Below, one piece after another: positions 17,201 through 25,528 of a DNA stretch of 52,036 nt. The position numbers and the translations under genes were made by a program. Each line of letters opens with the position of its first letter. The stretch's first letter is position 1. Source of the stretch: Sphingopyxis soli (lineage in GTDB: Bacteria > Pseudomonadota > Alphaproteobacteria > Sphingomonadales > Sphingomonadaceae). A model generated the notes under the pieces. That model was given only the letters and a program-made list of their open reading frames with translations, made no database searches and was not told the DNA's origin. The DNA lies in NCBI RefSeq assembly GCF_018682675.1, contig NZ_JAFMTR010000062.1:1-52036 (forward strand), given 5' to 3'.

Positions 17201-17562
17201 GCAAGGGCAATGCGATCTTCATCACGCTCGAGGATGAGGGCGGGATCGTCAACATATTGCTGTGGGCGCGCCATTTCGAACGCTATCGCCGCGCAGTGAT
17301 GGCGTCGCGGCTGATGCTCGCCGAGGGCGAGGTGCAGCGAAGCAAGGAGGGCGTCATCCACCTGATGGCGACGCGGATCGTCGACCGCACGCCCATGCTC
17401 GAAGCGCTGGGCGACGATCGGCGTTTCGTACCCGATCTCTGCCGTGCCGACGAGGTCAAGCATCCGCAAGTGCCGCGCGGACGGTCCGAAGGCGACTATG
17501 CGCAGCGCCACGGCCATCCGCGCAATGTGCGCATCCTGCCCAAATCGCGGGATTTTCATTGA
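14272..17562 (+). CDS. dnaE2: Error-prone DNA polymerase III alpha subunit DnaE2 (ImuC)
   Basis: C-family DNA polymerase of 1096 residues, the mutasome catalytic subunit. It opens with a PHP domain (TNYSFLRGASHPAEMV), then the palm with catalytic aspartates in PDIDVDFE at about 386-393, the fingers region RSTIREVGKALGLSED, and a C-terminal OB-fold region (ILLWARHF). The short length and the companions imuA/imuB distinguish it from the replicative DnaE. It starts with an ATGA overlap on imuB and so belongs to the SOS-controlled operon. Confidence 0.94.
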   Translation: MNPEPPTEPGFAELVAATNYSFLRGASHPAEMVAEAIALGMAGIGIADRNSVAGVVRAWAFLKELQVKNPKAAEGFRLVVGARLVFADGTPDIVVYPVSRHGWGRLTRLLSIGNLRTQKGGCILELGDLLDHCEDLLLIAMEGDEELLRTLKRKRPKSVWLAATMPLSGADTRRLAQLQRVSAATNIPLLATNDALYATAAQRPLHDIVTCIREGVTVQKAGKLLRANGERHLKAPAEMKRLFAESPEAIDAGTKLLARINFDLEDLRYEYPHEPVPPGWKPFNYLHHLVKTAAEKRYGAPLKPKIRKMIGHELRLIRRRNYVYYFLTVYDLVRFARAQEPPILCQGRGSAANSIVCFLLGVTSVDPDEHKLLFSRFVSAERDEPPDIDVDFEHERREEVIQYIYDRYTRDRAAIAATVIHYRPRSTIREVGKALGLSEDVTARLADTSWGSWGDEVPVERLVEAGLNPHNGEIERLHRFVSELLKAPRHLSQHVGGFVLTEGRLDELVPIHNAAMEDRTFIEWDKDDIDALGLMKVDVLALGMLTCIRKCYDLMREHGLGDHTLELDIDSKDPAVYDMLCRGDSIGVFQVESRAQINMLPRLRPRKLYDLVVQVAIVRPGPIEGDMVHPYLRRRNGEEEVEYPSPAPPHDPNELREVLGHTYGVPLFQEQAMNLAITAAGFTPEEANGLRRAMATFRNVGTIDNFRDKMVGGMVARGYKQDFAERCFKQIEGFGSYGFPESHAQSFARLVYVSSWIKHYHPAVFACGILNSQPMGFYAPAQLVRDAREHGVEVREVDVNASGWDNSLERRDDGSLALRLGFRQVDGFREEWAKAIADARGTVPFASIEELARRANLPSRALRLIAAADACRSMGLDRRPALWDARRVRQGVLPLFGAAEANELGFEEDAQLPPTPMVEHVLTDYQTTRLSLKGHPMAFLRGDLAREGILSAAEVAAAKNGAIVRTAGVVLVRQRPGKGNAIFITLEDEGGIVNILLWARHFERYRRAVMASRLMLAEGEVQRSKEGVIHLMATRIVDRTPMLEALGDDRRFVPDLCRADEVKHPQVPRGRSEGDYAQRHGHPRNVRILPKSRDFH

Positions 17563-17636
17563 AGAGCTTTGGCCCGGCTGACGCCGGGAACGGGCTGGAA
17601 CCGCGCCTGTTCGGTCACGCCGAAACGGAAAACAAG

Positions 17637-17666
17637 GATGCCCCGGCTGTGGGGAGCCGGGGCATC
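17637..17666 (-). terminator. Rho-independent terminator of fliC
   Basis: GATGCCCCGGC (17637-17647) and GCCGGGGCATC (17656-17666) form an 11-bp GC-rich stem with an 8-base loop. Read leftward it is followed by CTTGTTTTCC, a T-rich tract. It lies 60 bases after the flagellin stop and 74 after the dnaE2 stop, so it fits fliC best and may also stop dnaE2 transcripts. Confidence 0.7.
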
Positions 17667-17726
17667 GGATCAGGCCAATAAAGGGACCAACCAAAGTTGG
17701 CCTGAACTGTTTGCGATGGTTATCTT

Positions 17727-18548
17727 TTAGCCGCGGAGCAGGTTCATCACGCCCTGCGCGCTCTGGTTCGCCTGCGCGAGCATCGCGGTCGACGCCTGCG
17801 ACAGGATCTGGGCAGCGGCCAGCTTGGTCGATTCCGCCGAGAAGTCGGTGTCTTCGATGCGCGAGCGCGATTCGTCGAGGTTGGTGACGCGGGCCGACAG
17901 GTTGTCGACGGCCGCGGTCAGGCGGTTCTGCTGCGCACCGAGGTTGGCGCGTTCACCGGCGACCGTGGTGATCGCGGTGTCGAGCGTCGCCAGCGCGCCG
18001 GTGGCACCGGCGGCAGTCGCAACCGACAGCGCGTTGACGCCGAGCGTCGTGGCGGTGAGGTTGCCGATCGTGATGTTCACGACTTCGGTCGAGTTGATGC
18101 CGGTCTGGATGTCGAAGCCGGCGGCAACGCTGCCGTCGAGGAGCTTGTTGCCGTTGAAGGTCGTCTGCGTCGTGATATCGCCGATCTGCGAGATCAGCGC
18201 GGTGACTTCCTTCTGCACCAGCGCGCGGTCGGCGTCGGCCAGCGTGCCGTTCGAAGCCTGCATGGCCAGTTCACGCATACGGACGAGGATGTCCGAAATG
18301 CTGGCGGCGCCGCTGTCGGCGGTCTGAGCGAGCGAAATGCCGTCGTTCGCGTTACGGATCGCCTGCGTGAAGCCCTTCGAAGCGGCGTTCATGCGGGTCG
18401 CGACGGCGAGGCCGGCGGCATCGTCCTTCGCGCTGTTGATGCGCTTGCCCGACGACAGGCGTTCCATCGCCTGCGACTGCATGCGCTCGGCAACACGCGA
18501 GCTGTTCTGGGCGCGGAGCGCGCTCACATTGGTGTTGATGACAGTCAT
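17727..18548 (-). CDS. fliC: Flagellin
   Basis: Filament subunit exported by the flagellar type III system. The 273-residue protein has the N-terminal D0/D1 domain ([40 protein letters not shown]) and the C-terminal D1/D0 helix ending in GVMNLLRG, with only a short middle part, so the exposed D2/D3 domains are nearly absent. ATG 18548 has AGGA 8 bases upstream. A sigma28-type promoter lies at 18616-18642 and a strong terminator follows, so it forms a single-gene unit. It is divergent from fliE. Confidence 0.95.
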   Translation of the reverse strand: MTVINTNVSALRAQNSSRVAERMQSQAMERLSSGKRINSAKDDAAGLAVATRMNAASKGFTQAIRNANDGISLAQTADSGAASISDILVRMRELAMQASNGTLADADRALVQKEVTALISQIGDITTQTTFNGNKLLDGSVAAGFDIQTGINSTEVVNITIGNLTATTLGVNALSVATAAGATGALATLDTAITTVAGERANLGAQQNRLTAAVDNLSARVTNLDESRSRIEDTDFSAESTKLAAAQILSQASTAMLAQANQSAQGVMNLLRG

Positions 18549-18615
18549 GTTGTTCCTTTCCGGCCTCGATGGCCATTCCCGTGATGTGAGGGCTCGAGGA
18601 GCGGTCACGGATGCA

Positions 18616-18642
18616 GTAACGGCGGGCGGCGGCGGCGATTAA
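18616..18642 (-). promoter_or_regulatory. sigma28-type promoter of fliC
   Basis: On the minus strand, TTAA, exactly 15 bases, then GCCGTTAC. The spacing equals the FliA consensus TAAA-N15-GCCGATAA, and the boxes match the promoters found before fliD, motA and flgM in this window. It ends about 70 bases before the fliC ATG. Confidence 0.65.
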
Positions 18643-18650
18643 GCCGGCGT

Positions 18651-18664
18651 GTCAAAAAAATGCC
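18651..18664. promoter_or_regulatory. FleQ-box-like site upstream of fliE
   Basis: GTCAAAAAAATGCC matches 11 of 14 positions of the Pseudomonas FleQ box GTCAATAAATTGAC. It lies about 65 bases upstream of the fliE sigma54 promoter. It is weaker than the sites at 43590 and 44909, which suggests but does not prove an enhancer role. Confidence 0.35.
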
Positions 18665-18727
18665 GAAGGCAGCGTTAAGCCTGATCCGCATTCATATATC
18701 CCGCTGGAAAAGCGCCATAAAATTTTT

Positions 18728-18743
18728 TGGCACACGCTTTGCA
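18728..18743 (+). promoter_or_regulatory. sigma54 promoter of the fliE operon
   Basis: TGGCACACGCTTTGCA carries the -24 TGGCAC and -12 TTGCA elements with the exact spacing of the consensus TGGCACG-N4-TTGCA. It is 53 bases before the fliE ATG and likely drives the long fliE-to-flhB operon. Confidence 0.85.
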
Positions 18744-18795
18744 TTACTCTTTGGGCGTGCGGTCGACCGCTGCGCACCAGGACGGATGAAAGCTT

Positions 18796-19140
18796 ATGAG
18801 CACGATTGACCCGAGCCGGCTGTTGCAGATGCGCAGCACGATTCTCAATCAGAACCAGGCGCTGCAGCGCGCCGCGGGCCGCGGTGCCGCGGACGGCATC
18901 GAGGGCGGCGTCGGGGGAACCCCCGATTTCGGCGCCGCCATCAGCAACGCCCTGCAACAGGTCAACAACCAGCAGGCAAAGGCGAGCGAACTCAGCGAAG
19001 CCTATGAGCGCGGCGACACGCACGACATCGTCAGCGTGATGATCGAGCGCCAGAAGGCCTCGCTCGGCTTCGAGACCACGCTGCAGGTCCGCAACAAGCT
19101 GCTCTCCGCCTATCGCGACATCATGAACATGCCGGTGTAA
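18796..19140 (+). CDS. fliE: Flagellar hook-basal body adaptor FliE
   Basis: 114-residue FliE links the MS ring to the rod and is among the first exported parts. The C-terminal part (MIERQKASLGFETTLQVRNKLL, ending YRDIMNMPV) is the family hallmark. It is the first gene behind a consensus sigma54 promoter and is followed 3 bases after its stop by fliF. Confidence 0.92.
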   Translation: MSTIDPSRLLQMRSTILNQNQALQRAAGRGAADGIEGGVGGTPDFGAAISNALQQVNNQQAKASELSEAYERGDTHDIVSVMIERQKASLGFETTLQVRNKLLSAYRDIMNMPV

Positions 19141-19143
19141 CCC

Positions 19144-20805
19144 ATGGCCGAAACCCAGACCCTCGTCCCCGTCAACGATACCACGAACCGCCTGCCGGTC
19201 CCCGGCCTTGGCGGCCGCTTTGCGCCGGTGCAGGATTTCGTCCGCCAGCCCGCCGTCCAGCGCGCCTTGCCGATGATCGCGACCAGCGCCGCCATCGGTA
19301 TCGCCGCGCTCGCCTATTTCATGACGAGCACCGCCCCGCAGGCGCAGCTCTTCGCCGGGCTCGACGACAGCGACAAGGCGGCGGTCGCCGACGCGCTGCA
19401 GTCGCAGGGGATCGCGCACACCATCGACCCGACCACCGGATCGCTGACCGTCGATGCCGACAAGCTCTATCAGGCGCGCATTGCGCTCGCCGGACAGGGG
19501 CTGCCGAAGGCGCAGCCGAACGGTGACAGCCTGATCGCCTCGCTGCCGATGGGATCGAGCCGCGCGATCGAGGGCGAAACGCTGCGCTCGGCGCGCGAGG
19601 CCGACCTGTCGCGCACGATCGAGACGATCGACGCGGTCAAGGTCGCGCGCGTCCATATCGCCGCCGCCGAGCCCAGCCTCTTCGTCCGCGAGGACAAGCC
19701 CGCGACCGCTTCGGTGATGCTGACGCTGCAGAACGGCCGCTCGCTTTCGGACGGCCAGGTCCAGGCGATCCGTTTCCTCGTCGCGTCGTCGGTTCCCGGC
19801 ATGAACGCCGACGAGGTGCAGGTGATCGACCAGCGCGGGTCGCTGCTGAGCGACGGCGTGTCGAACGCCGACATGAAATCCTTCCAGCTCCAGACGCAGA
19901 TGGAAGAGCGCTTCCGCCGCGCGCTCGACACTTTGCTCGGGCCGATGCTCGGCGCCGGAAACTATAGCGTCGAGGTCCACGCAGATGTCGACATGTCGGA
20001 AAGCCAGGCGACGCGCGAAAGCTTTCCCAAGGACGACCGGGCATTGACCAGCGAACAGGTCACGCGCACCGTCAGCGGCGAAGGCAATGCGCCCGCCGTG
20101 GGCATTCCCGGCGCGCTGTCGAACCAGCCGCCGCAGGCGTCGACCGTCACCGACACCGCGCCGCTGCCCTCGGCGCCGGGCGCCCCGGCCCCGGCGCAGA
20201 CGAACAGCAACGAGAATGCGACCCGCGCCTATGAGGTCGGCCGCGAGATTTCGGTCACGCACCAGCCGCAGGGCCAGCTCCGCCGCGTCTCGGTCGCGGT
20301 CGCGCTCAATCAGGGCAAGAAGGCGCTGACCCAGGCCGACATCGCGAAGATCGACGCACTGGTGAAGGGCGCGGTCGGTTATGACGCGACGCGCGGGGAC
20401 CAGGTCGCGATCAGCCAGCGTCCCTTCGCCACGGTCGAGGACACCGCCCCCGCCTTCTACGACGCCCCCTGGTTCCTGCCGCTGCTGAAGCAGGTCGGCG
20501 CGGTGCTCGCCGCGATCCTGGCTTTCTTCTTCATCGGCCGCCCGATGATCAAGGCGGCGAAACAGCGCGCCGTCCAGCGCGCCGAACGCGAGACCCAGCT
20601 CGAGGAGACGCTGCTGGCGGTCGCCGACAATCAGGCGTCGCGCGCGGCGAGCCAGCGCCCGAGCAACGAGATCACGCTCGAGATGATCGAGGCGGCGCCG
20701 AGCTATGAGGCGCGCGCCAACCTGGTGCGTGCTTTCGTCCGTCAGGACTCGGCGCGCGCCGCGCTCGTCGTCCGCCAGCTGATGCAGGAGGGCACCCGTG
20801 GCTGA
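19144..20805 (+). CDS. fliF: Flagellar MS-ring protein FliF
   Basis: Builds the MS ring in the inner membrane, the platform for the rotor and export gate. The 553-residue protein has an N-terminal membrane segment at about 40-58, the two ring-building motifs (AGLDDSDKAAVADALQSQGI, then the secretin-like SVMLTLQNGRSLS region), a Pro/Ala-rich periplasmic linker around 320-350, a second membrane segment near 445-465, and a cytoplasmic FliG-binding tail. The end overlaps fliG by 8 bases. Confidence 0.94.
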   Translation: MAETQTLVPVNDTTNRLPVPGLGGRFAPVQDFVRQPAVQRALPMIATSAAIGIAALAYFMTSTAPQAQLFAGLDDSDKAAVADALQSQGIAHTIDPTTGSLTVDADKLYQARIALAGQGLPKAQPNGDSLIASLPMGSSRAIEGETLRSAREADLSRTIETIDAVKVARVHIAAAEPSLFVREDKPATASVMLTLQNGRSLSDGQVQAIRFLVASSVPGMNADEVQVIDQRGSLLSDGVSNADMKSFQLQTQMEERFRRALDTLLGPMLGAGNYSVEVHADVDMSESQATRESFPKDDRALTSEQVTRTVSGEGNAPAVGIPGALSNQPPQASTVTDTAPLPSAPGAPAPAQTNSNENATRAYEVGREISVTHQPQGQLRRVSVAVALNQGKKALTQADIAKIDALVKGAVGYDATRGDQVAISQRPFATVEDTAPAFYDAPWFLPLLKQVGAVLAAILAFFFIGRPMIKAAKQRAVQRAERETQLEETLLAVADNQASRAASQRPSNEITLEMIEAAPSYEARANLVRAFVRQDSARAALVVRQLMQEGTRG

Positions 20806-21838
20806 CGAGATCGACACCCTCGACGAAGCCCCCGCCACCGCCAAGCCGGCGATCGAGGGCGCCTCGGCCGCGGCGATCCTGCTGATGCTGCTCGACGAAA
20901 GCGAAGCGGCAACGATCCTCAAGCATCTCGATGCCGACGAGGTTCGCCAGCTGGCGCGCTCGATGTTCGACTCGGCGAACGCCAGCGAGGCGCAGATCGA
21001 CCTCGCGCTCAGCCATTTCGTGTCCGAAAGCCGCAACGTCAGCGCGCTCGCCGTCGGCGCCGATACGCGCATCCGCACCGTGATCCACGAAGCGGTCGGC
21101 AATGTCCGCGCCGACAATATCCTCGCCGCCGTCGCGCCGCAGTCGAGCGCCGCGTCGCTGGAAATGCTGCGCTGGATGGACGTCGACGCGATCAGCGCGC
21201 TGCTCGCCAACGAACATCCGCAGGTCGGCGCACTGATCCTGTCGGTGCTCGTCCCCGACGTCGCGGCCCGCGCGATCGAGACCCTCGACGAGGCGCTGCA
21301 GTCCGAACTGGTCCTGCGCGCGGCGCAACTCACCGCGGTTCCCGCCGCGGCGATAGAGGATCTCGAATCGGTCCTCGCCGCCGCCAATGTCAGCGGCCAG
21401 CGCGTCGCCAAGCAGCCGATCGGCGGGCCGAGCGACGTCGCGAAGATCATGAAGAAGATGCCGAAGCAGCTCAGCGAACGCACGATCCGCGCGCTCAAGA
21501 AGCAGGACAAGCTGCTCGCGCAGATCATCGAAGAGGAAATGTTCATCTTCGAAAATCTTCGCGATCTCGATGCCAAGAGCCTCGGCACCGTGCTCCGTTC
21601 GGTCGACGCGGCGCAGCTCGCGATCGCCCTCAAGGGCACCGACGCCGATATGGTCGACCGCTGCCTTGCCACCATGTCGAAGCGCGCGTCGGAAACGATC
21701 CGCGACGAGATGGCGGAGATGACGATGGTCAAGCGCGTCGACGTCGACGAGGCGCAGAAGGCGATCATGCAGGTCGTACGTCAGATGGCGTCCTCGGGCG
21801 AGATCATGATCGCGGGCGCCGGAGACGATTATGTCTGA
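20798..21838 (+). CDS. fliG: Flagellar motor switch protein FliG
   Basis: Rotor protein joining the MS ring to the C ring and contacting the stator. The 346-residue protein has the AAAILLMLLDESEAATILKH N-domain, an NEHPQVGALIL middle motif and a C-terminal torque domain with the charged helix including DLDAKSLGTVLRSVD. It starts with GTG 20798, which overlaps the fliF stop (GTGGCTGA) and has AGGAGGG 5 bases upstream, a clear case for the GTG. Confidence 0.94.
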   Translation: MADEIDTLDEAPATAKPAIEGASAAAILLMLLDESEAATILKHLDADEVRQLARSMFDSANASEAQIDLALSHFVSESRNVSALAVGADTRIRTVIHEAVGNVRADNILAAVAPQSSAASLEMLRWMDVDAISALLANEHPQVGALILSVLVPDVAARAIETLDEALQSELVLRAAQLTAVPAAAIEDLESVLAAANVSGQRVAKQPIGGPSDVAKIMKKMPKQLSERTIRALKKQDKLLAQIIEEEMFIFENLRDLDAKSLGTVLRSVDAAQLAIALKGTDADMVDRCLATMSKRASETIRDEMAEMTMVKRVDVDEAQKAIMQVVRQMASSGEIMIAGAGDDYV

Positions 21839-22433
21839 CCGCGCCGCCGAAACCACCGCCATCTCGCTCGCCGCCGTCATGGCGCAAAGTCGCGGCTTCC
21901 GCCCGATGCAATTCGGCATGGCGCGCGCCGCCGAGATCGTGCCGGTCGAACGCTTCGATGCCGAAGCGGCTCCCGCCGACGATCCGTTCGCGCTCGGCCT
22001 GGCCGAGGGCCAGCGCCTCGCCGAAGCGGGCTTTGCGGTCGAACGCGACCATCTGCTCGCACTCGTCGCCGGCGCCGAGGCGCTGCAGGACGAGCCGAGC
22101 GAGGAGCTTGCGCAGCTCATCGCCGAAACGGTCGAGCGGCTTGTCCGCCAGATCGTCGAAAGCGCGCCGATCGACGGCGACTGGCTCCGCGCGCAGGCCG
22201 AAACCGCCGCCGCGATGGTCGCCGAAGCCGACAAGGCGCGCACATTGTGGGTCAATCCCGCCGATGCCGCGCTGCTGATGGACGCGCCGATCGCGCTCCC
22301 GATCGAGGCCGACCCGTCGATGGCGCGCGGCACCGTGCGCATCGAAACCTCGGCCGGCTGGATCGAACATGGCCGCGCCGTCTATTTGAACGAATTGCGC
22401 GCCGCGCTCGGCAGCGAGGGACTCGCCGCATGA
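21831..22433 (+). CDS. fliH: Flagellar export stator protein FliH
   Basis: 200 residues, Ala/Glu-rich and low in conservation, recognised by position between fliG and fliI and by the C-terminal domain shared with V-type ATPase E subunits (LWVNPADAALLM, followed by a GTVRIETSAGWIEHG segment). FliH holds FliI at the export gate. The start overlaps fliG by 8 bases and the end overlaps fliI as ATGA. Confidence 0.82.
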   Translation: MSDRAAETTAISLAAVMAQSRGFRPMQFGMARAAEIVPVERFDAEAAPADDPFALGLAEGQRLAEAGFAVERDHLLALVAGAEALQDEPSEELAQLIAETVERLVRQIVESAPIDGDWLRAQAETAAAMVAEADKARTLWVNPADAALLMDAPIALPIEADPSMARGTVRIETSAGWIEHGRAVYLNELRAALGSEGLAA

Positions 22434-23761
22434 CGCGCCGCCTTGCCATGACCGCGCAGCAGCTTCTGGCGCCCGTCGAACTCGGCGACGCGAGCCCGCG
22501 CCGCATCGGCACGCTGGTCGCGCACGAAGGCATCATGCTCGAAGTGTCGGGTTTTCCCCAGCCGCTCGGCAGCAATGTCCGCATCAAGTCGGCGAACAAT
22601 GACTATGTCTATGGCGAGGTCGTCGGCTTTCGCGGCCACCGCAGCCTCGTCCTGCCGTTCGACACCAACATGCCGCTGGTCACCGGCGCGCCGGTCGAGC
22701 CGCACGGCGCCTCCTCGATGGTCACCGTCGGCAAGGCGCTGCTCGGCCGCATCATCGACGCACAGGGCAATCCGCTCGACGGCCGCCCGCCGGTCAAGTC
22801 GCATTTCCAGTGGCCGCTCGCCGGCCGCAAGGTCAATCCGCTGCGCCGCGGCCGCGTGACCAAGCCGCTCAACATGGGCGTGCGCGCGATCAACGGCCTG
22901 CTCACCGTCAGCGAAGGCCAGCGCGTCGCGATCATCGCGGGCTCGGGCGTCGGCAAGTCGGTGCTGATGGGCCAGATGATCGCGGGTACCGAATGCGACG
23001 TGATCGTCGTCGGGCTGATCGGCGAGCGCAGCCGCGAGGTCAGCGACTTCGTCGAGACCAAACTGCCGCCCTCGGTCCGCAAGAAGTCGGTCGTCGTCGC
23101 GGTTCCCGCCGACCATCCGCCGCTGCTGCGCCTGCGCGCCGCGATGCGCGCGACCGCGATCGCCGAAAGCTTCCGCGCCGACGGAAAGAAGGTGCTGCTG
23201 CTGATCGACAGCCTGACCCGCGTCGCGCACGCGCAGCGCGAGATCGGCCTGACGCTCGGCGAACCGCCGACGATGAAGGGCTATCCGCCCTCGACCTTCG
23301 CGCTGATCCCCTCGCTCGTCGAGCGCGCGGGCAACGACAATGCGACCGGCGGATCGATCACCGCGCTCTACACAGTGCTCGCCGACGGCGGCGACATCGA
23401 CGACCCCGTCGTCGACTCGGCGCGCGCGATCGTCGACGGTCATATCATCCTGTCGCGCACGCTCGCCGAACAGGGCGTCTATCCTGCGATCGACGTCGCC
23501 CGGTCGCTGTCGCGCACGATGGCCGATTCGGTCGATCCCGACCATGCGCTCGCCGCAGCGCGCTTTCGCCAGCTCTGGTCGGCCTATGAAGAGAATCGCG
23601 ATCTGATGCTGATGGGCGCCTATGTCGCCGGCGGCGATCCGGTGCTCGACGAAGCCATCGCGCGCCGCGCCGACCAGCTCGCCTTCGTATGCCAGGCCGC
23701 CGGCAGCCAGGTCGATTTCGCCTCCTCCCGCCAAGCCCTGATTGAAGGATTTTCTGCATGA
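22430..23761 (+). CDS. fliI: Flagellum-specific ATPase FliI
   Basis: ATPase of the flagellar type III export apparatus, related to the F1 beta subunit. The 443-residue protein shows the Walker A sequence GSGVGKSVLMGQ and the Walker B region KVLLLIDSLTRVAHAQREI, plus GYPPSTFALIPSLVERAGN. ATG 22430 overlaps the fliH stop; a second Met six residues later is possible. The end overlaps fliJ as ATGA. Confidence 0.95.
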   Translation: MTRRLAMTAQQLLAPVELGDASPRRIGTLVAHEGIMLEVSGFPQPLGSNVRIKSANNDYVYGEVVGFRGHRSLVLPFDTNMPLVTGAPVEPHGASSMVTVGKALLGRIIDAQGNPLDGRPPVKSHFQWPLAGRKVNPLRRGRVTKPLNMGVRAINGLLTVSEGQRVAIIAGSGVGKSVLMGQMIAGTECDVIVVGLIGERSREVSDFVETKLPPSVRKKSVVVAVPADHPPLLRLRAAMRATAIAESFRADGKKVLLLIDSLTRVAHAQREIGLTLGEPPTMKGYPPSTFALIPSLVERAGNDNATGGSITALYTVLADGGDIDDPVVDSARAIVDGHIILSRTLAEQGVYPAIDVARSLSRTMADSVDPDHALAAARFRQLWSAYEENRDLMLMGAYVAGGDPVLDEAIARRADQLAFVCQAAGSQVDFASSRQALIEGFSA

Positions 23762-24201
23762 ACGCCCGCACCGCACGCCGCAAACGCATCATCCGCGTGC
23801 GCACCGTCGAACATCAGATGGCGGAAGCCAATCTCGCGCGCGCCACCGGCGAGCTCGCGAGCCTGGTCGAGCTGTCGAAGCGTCTCGAAACGCTGCGCGC
23901 CGACCTCGCGGTGGCCAAGGGCGAAGTCGCGGGCCGCGCGCTCAACACGATCGGCGAGCTCGGGATGCGGCTCGACATGGCGAAGGAAAATCTCGTCGCG
24001 CCGCTCGTCAATGCGAGCAGCCGCCGCGATCAGGCCGGCGTCGTCGCGCAGAGCGCGATGGTGAAGGAAGAATCGGCGGTTCGCCTCTACGAGCGCAGCC
24101 GCCTGTCCGATGCGCGCGAGCAGGAACGCCGCACCGACGCCAACCGCCCGCATCGCCGCCGCGCGATGAGCCTGCGCCTGCTCGACGGCGGTGCGGCATG
24201 A
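23758..24201 (+). CDS. fliJ: Flagellar export chaperone FliJ
   Basis: 147-residue, mostly helical, coiled-coil protein recognised by its place directly after fliI and by size. FliJ resembles the F1 gamma subunit and helps couple FliI to FlhA. Long Ala/Leu/Glu/Arg heptads run from about 15 to 110 and a basic tail follows. Sequence signatures are weak, so the name rests largely on synteny. Overlaps both neighbours by 4 bases. Confidence 0.75.
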   Translation: MNARTARRKRIIRVRTVEHQMAEANLARATGELASLVELSKRLETLRADLAVAKGEVAGRALNTIGELGMRLDMAKENLVAPLVNASSRRDQAGVVAQSAMVKEESAVRLYERSRLSDAREQERRTDANRPHRRRAMSLRLLDGGAA

Positions 24202-25511
24202 TGGCCTCGCTTCCCCAGACCCCGGCGCAGACCGGCCTCGCCTCGATTCTCGCCGCGCTCGGCACCGCCGCGCCCGCGAACGAGAGCGGTGTCGAAGGCG
24301 GCTTCGGGCAGCTTCTTGCGAATTTGCCGATCGCCGCGCCGACTACGCCCGCCGCCGCCAATCCTTTCGGTGTCTCGACTTCCATCCAGGCCCCGAACGC
24401 GCTGCCGGTCGTCGGCGCATCGGCCGATGCCGACGCATTGCCCGCGCCAGCGTCGACCGCAACGCCGCAGGCGGTATCGCTGTTCGGCTTGCCGCAGCCC
24501 GTCATCGATACGCCGGTCGACACCGCGTTGCCCGACCAGACCGCCGTCAAAGTTTCGACAGCACCGGCCGCCGGGACGGCCCCCGCGGTCGATGCCGCGG
24601 CTGCGGCCGCCAGCCTGCTGATCGCGGTCGCCACGCCGACCAAGGCGACGGCGCCCGCGAACGACAAGGCCAAGCCGGTTGCGCCGGACGAAGCAAACGC
24701 CGCCCTCGATGGCGAAGCAGCGGCCGCCACGCCCGCCGCGTCCGTTCTGCTGCCCGTCGCCGCGATCGTTGACGCGCCGGTCGCCGCCAACACGGTCGCC
24801 GCCGCCGCCCCGACCGCCGACAAGCCGGTCGCGCAGAAGGCTTCGAAGACCACCGCACCCGCCGCAGCGTTGCGCCCGGCGGAGTCGGCGTCGCCCACAG
24901 TCGTCGGCAAGCCCGCCGAAGCCGCGACAACGCAGCAGCCGACGACCGTCGCCGTCGACCCCAAGGCCGCCAAGCCCGCAGTCGATGCCGCCGCTTCGAT
25001 GGCCGTGCTCTTTGCCCAGCCCGACCTGCAGGGCGCCGCGCCGCTGGCCGAGGCCGCAAAGGCCGCGCCGGTCGCAGAGCGCGTGCTCGACACCGCCAGC
25101 GACGACCAGTGGATCGCGCAGCTCGCCGCCGACATCGCAGCGACCAAATCCGACAAGGGCGAACTCAGCTTCCGCCTGATGCCGCGCCACCTCGGACGCC
25201 TCGACGTGTCGATGCTGGCGGGCGACGAGGGCGTCACGCTGCGCCTCGACACGCAGCATGAAGCGACCGCGACGATCGTCCAGACCGCACAGCCGCGCCT
25301 TGTCGAGGATCTGCGCCAGCAGGGCGTGCGCGTCGCCGAAGCGCAGGTGACGCACACTCCGGCAGAAGCCGGGCGCCAGCAGATGCAGCAGCACCAGGGC
25401 CAGGGCCGCGGCCCCGCCCCCGATGCGAGCCACCTCATCGAAACCGCCGCCGAGCGGCATGACAGCGAAACCGACGAACGCACCGCGGGTCACCGCGGCC
25501 GCTTTGCCTGA
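24198..25511 (+). CDS. fliK: Flagellar hook-length control protein FliK
   Basis: 437 residues. The first roughly 290 are a low-complexity Ala/Pro/Thr/Val-rich ruler region. The C-terminal domain (ELSFRLMPRHLGRLDVSML, then EDLRQQGVRV) is the conserved Flg_hook switch that tells FlhB to change export specificity. Two adjacent ATGs (24198, 24201) are possible; the first overlaps fliJ as ATGA. The rest of the ruler is too simple in composition to compare with other species. Confidence 0.9.
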   Translation: MMASLPQTPAQTGLASILAALGTAAPANESGVEGGFGQLLANLPIAAPTTPAAANPFGVSTSIQAPNALPVVGASADADALPAPASTATPQAVSLFGLPQPVIDTPVDTALPDQTAVKVSTAPAAGTAPAVDAAAAAASLLIAVATPTKATAPANDKAKPVAPDEANAALDGEAAAATPAASVLLPVAAIVDAPVAANTVAAAAPTADKPVAQKASKTTAPAAALRPAESASPTVVGKPAEAATTQQPTTVAVDPKAAKPAVDAAASMAVLFAQPDLQGAAPLAEAAKAAPVAERVLDTASDDQWIAQLAADIAATKSDKGELSFRLMPRHLGRLDVSMLAGDEGVTLRLDTQHEATATIVQTAQPRLVEDLRQQGVRVAEAQVTHTPAEAGRQQMQQHQGQGRGPAPDASHLIETAAERHDSETDERTAGHRGRFA

Positions 25512-25528
25512 CCAGGAAGGACCTGACC

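Noticed and set aside
18703..18717. sigma54-like TGGCGC-N7-AGC upstream of fliC on the minus strand
   Set aside because: Only the GG/GC spacing fits; several consensus bases differ, and a better sigma28-type promoter lies nearer to the gene.
18652..21768. Minus-strand open frame of about 1000 codons across fliE-fliF-fliG
   Set aside because: Antisense to clear flagellar genes and without recognisable domains; a GC-bias artefact.
24198..25100. Ala/Pro-rich part of fliK as a possible repeat array
   Set aside because: It is biased in composition but has no regular repeat unit, as usual for FliK ruler regions.
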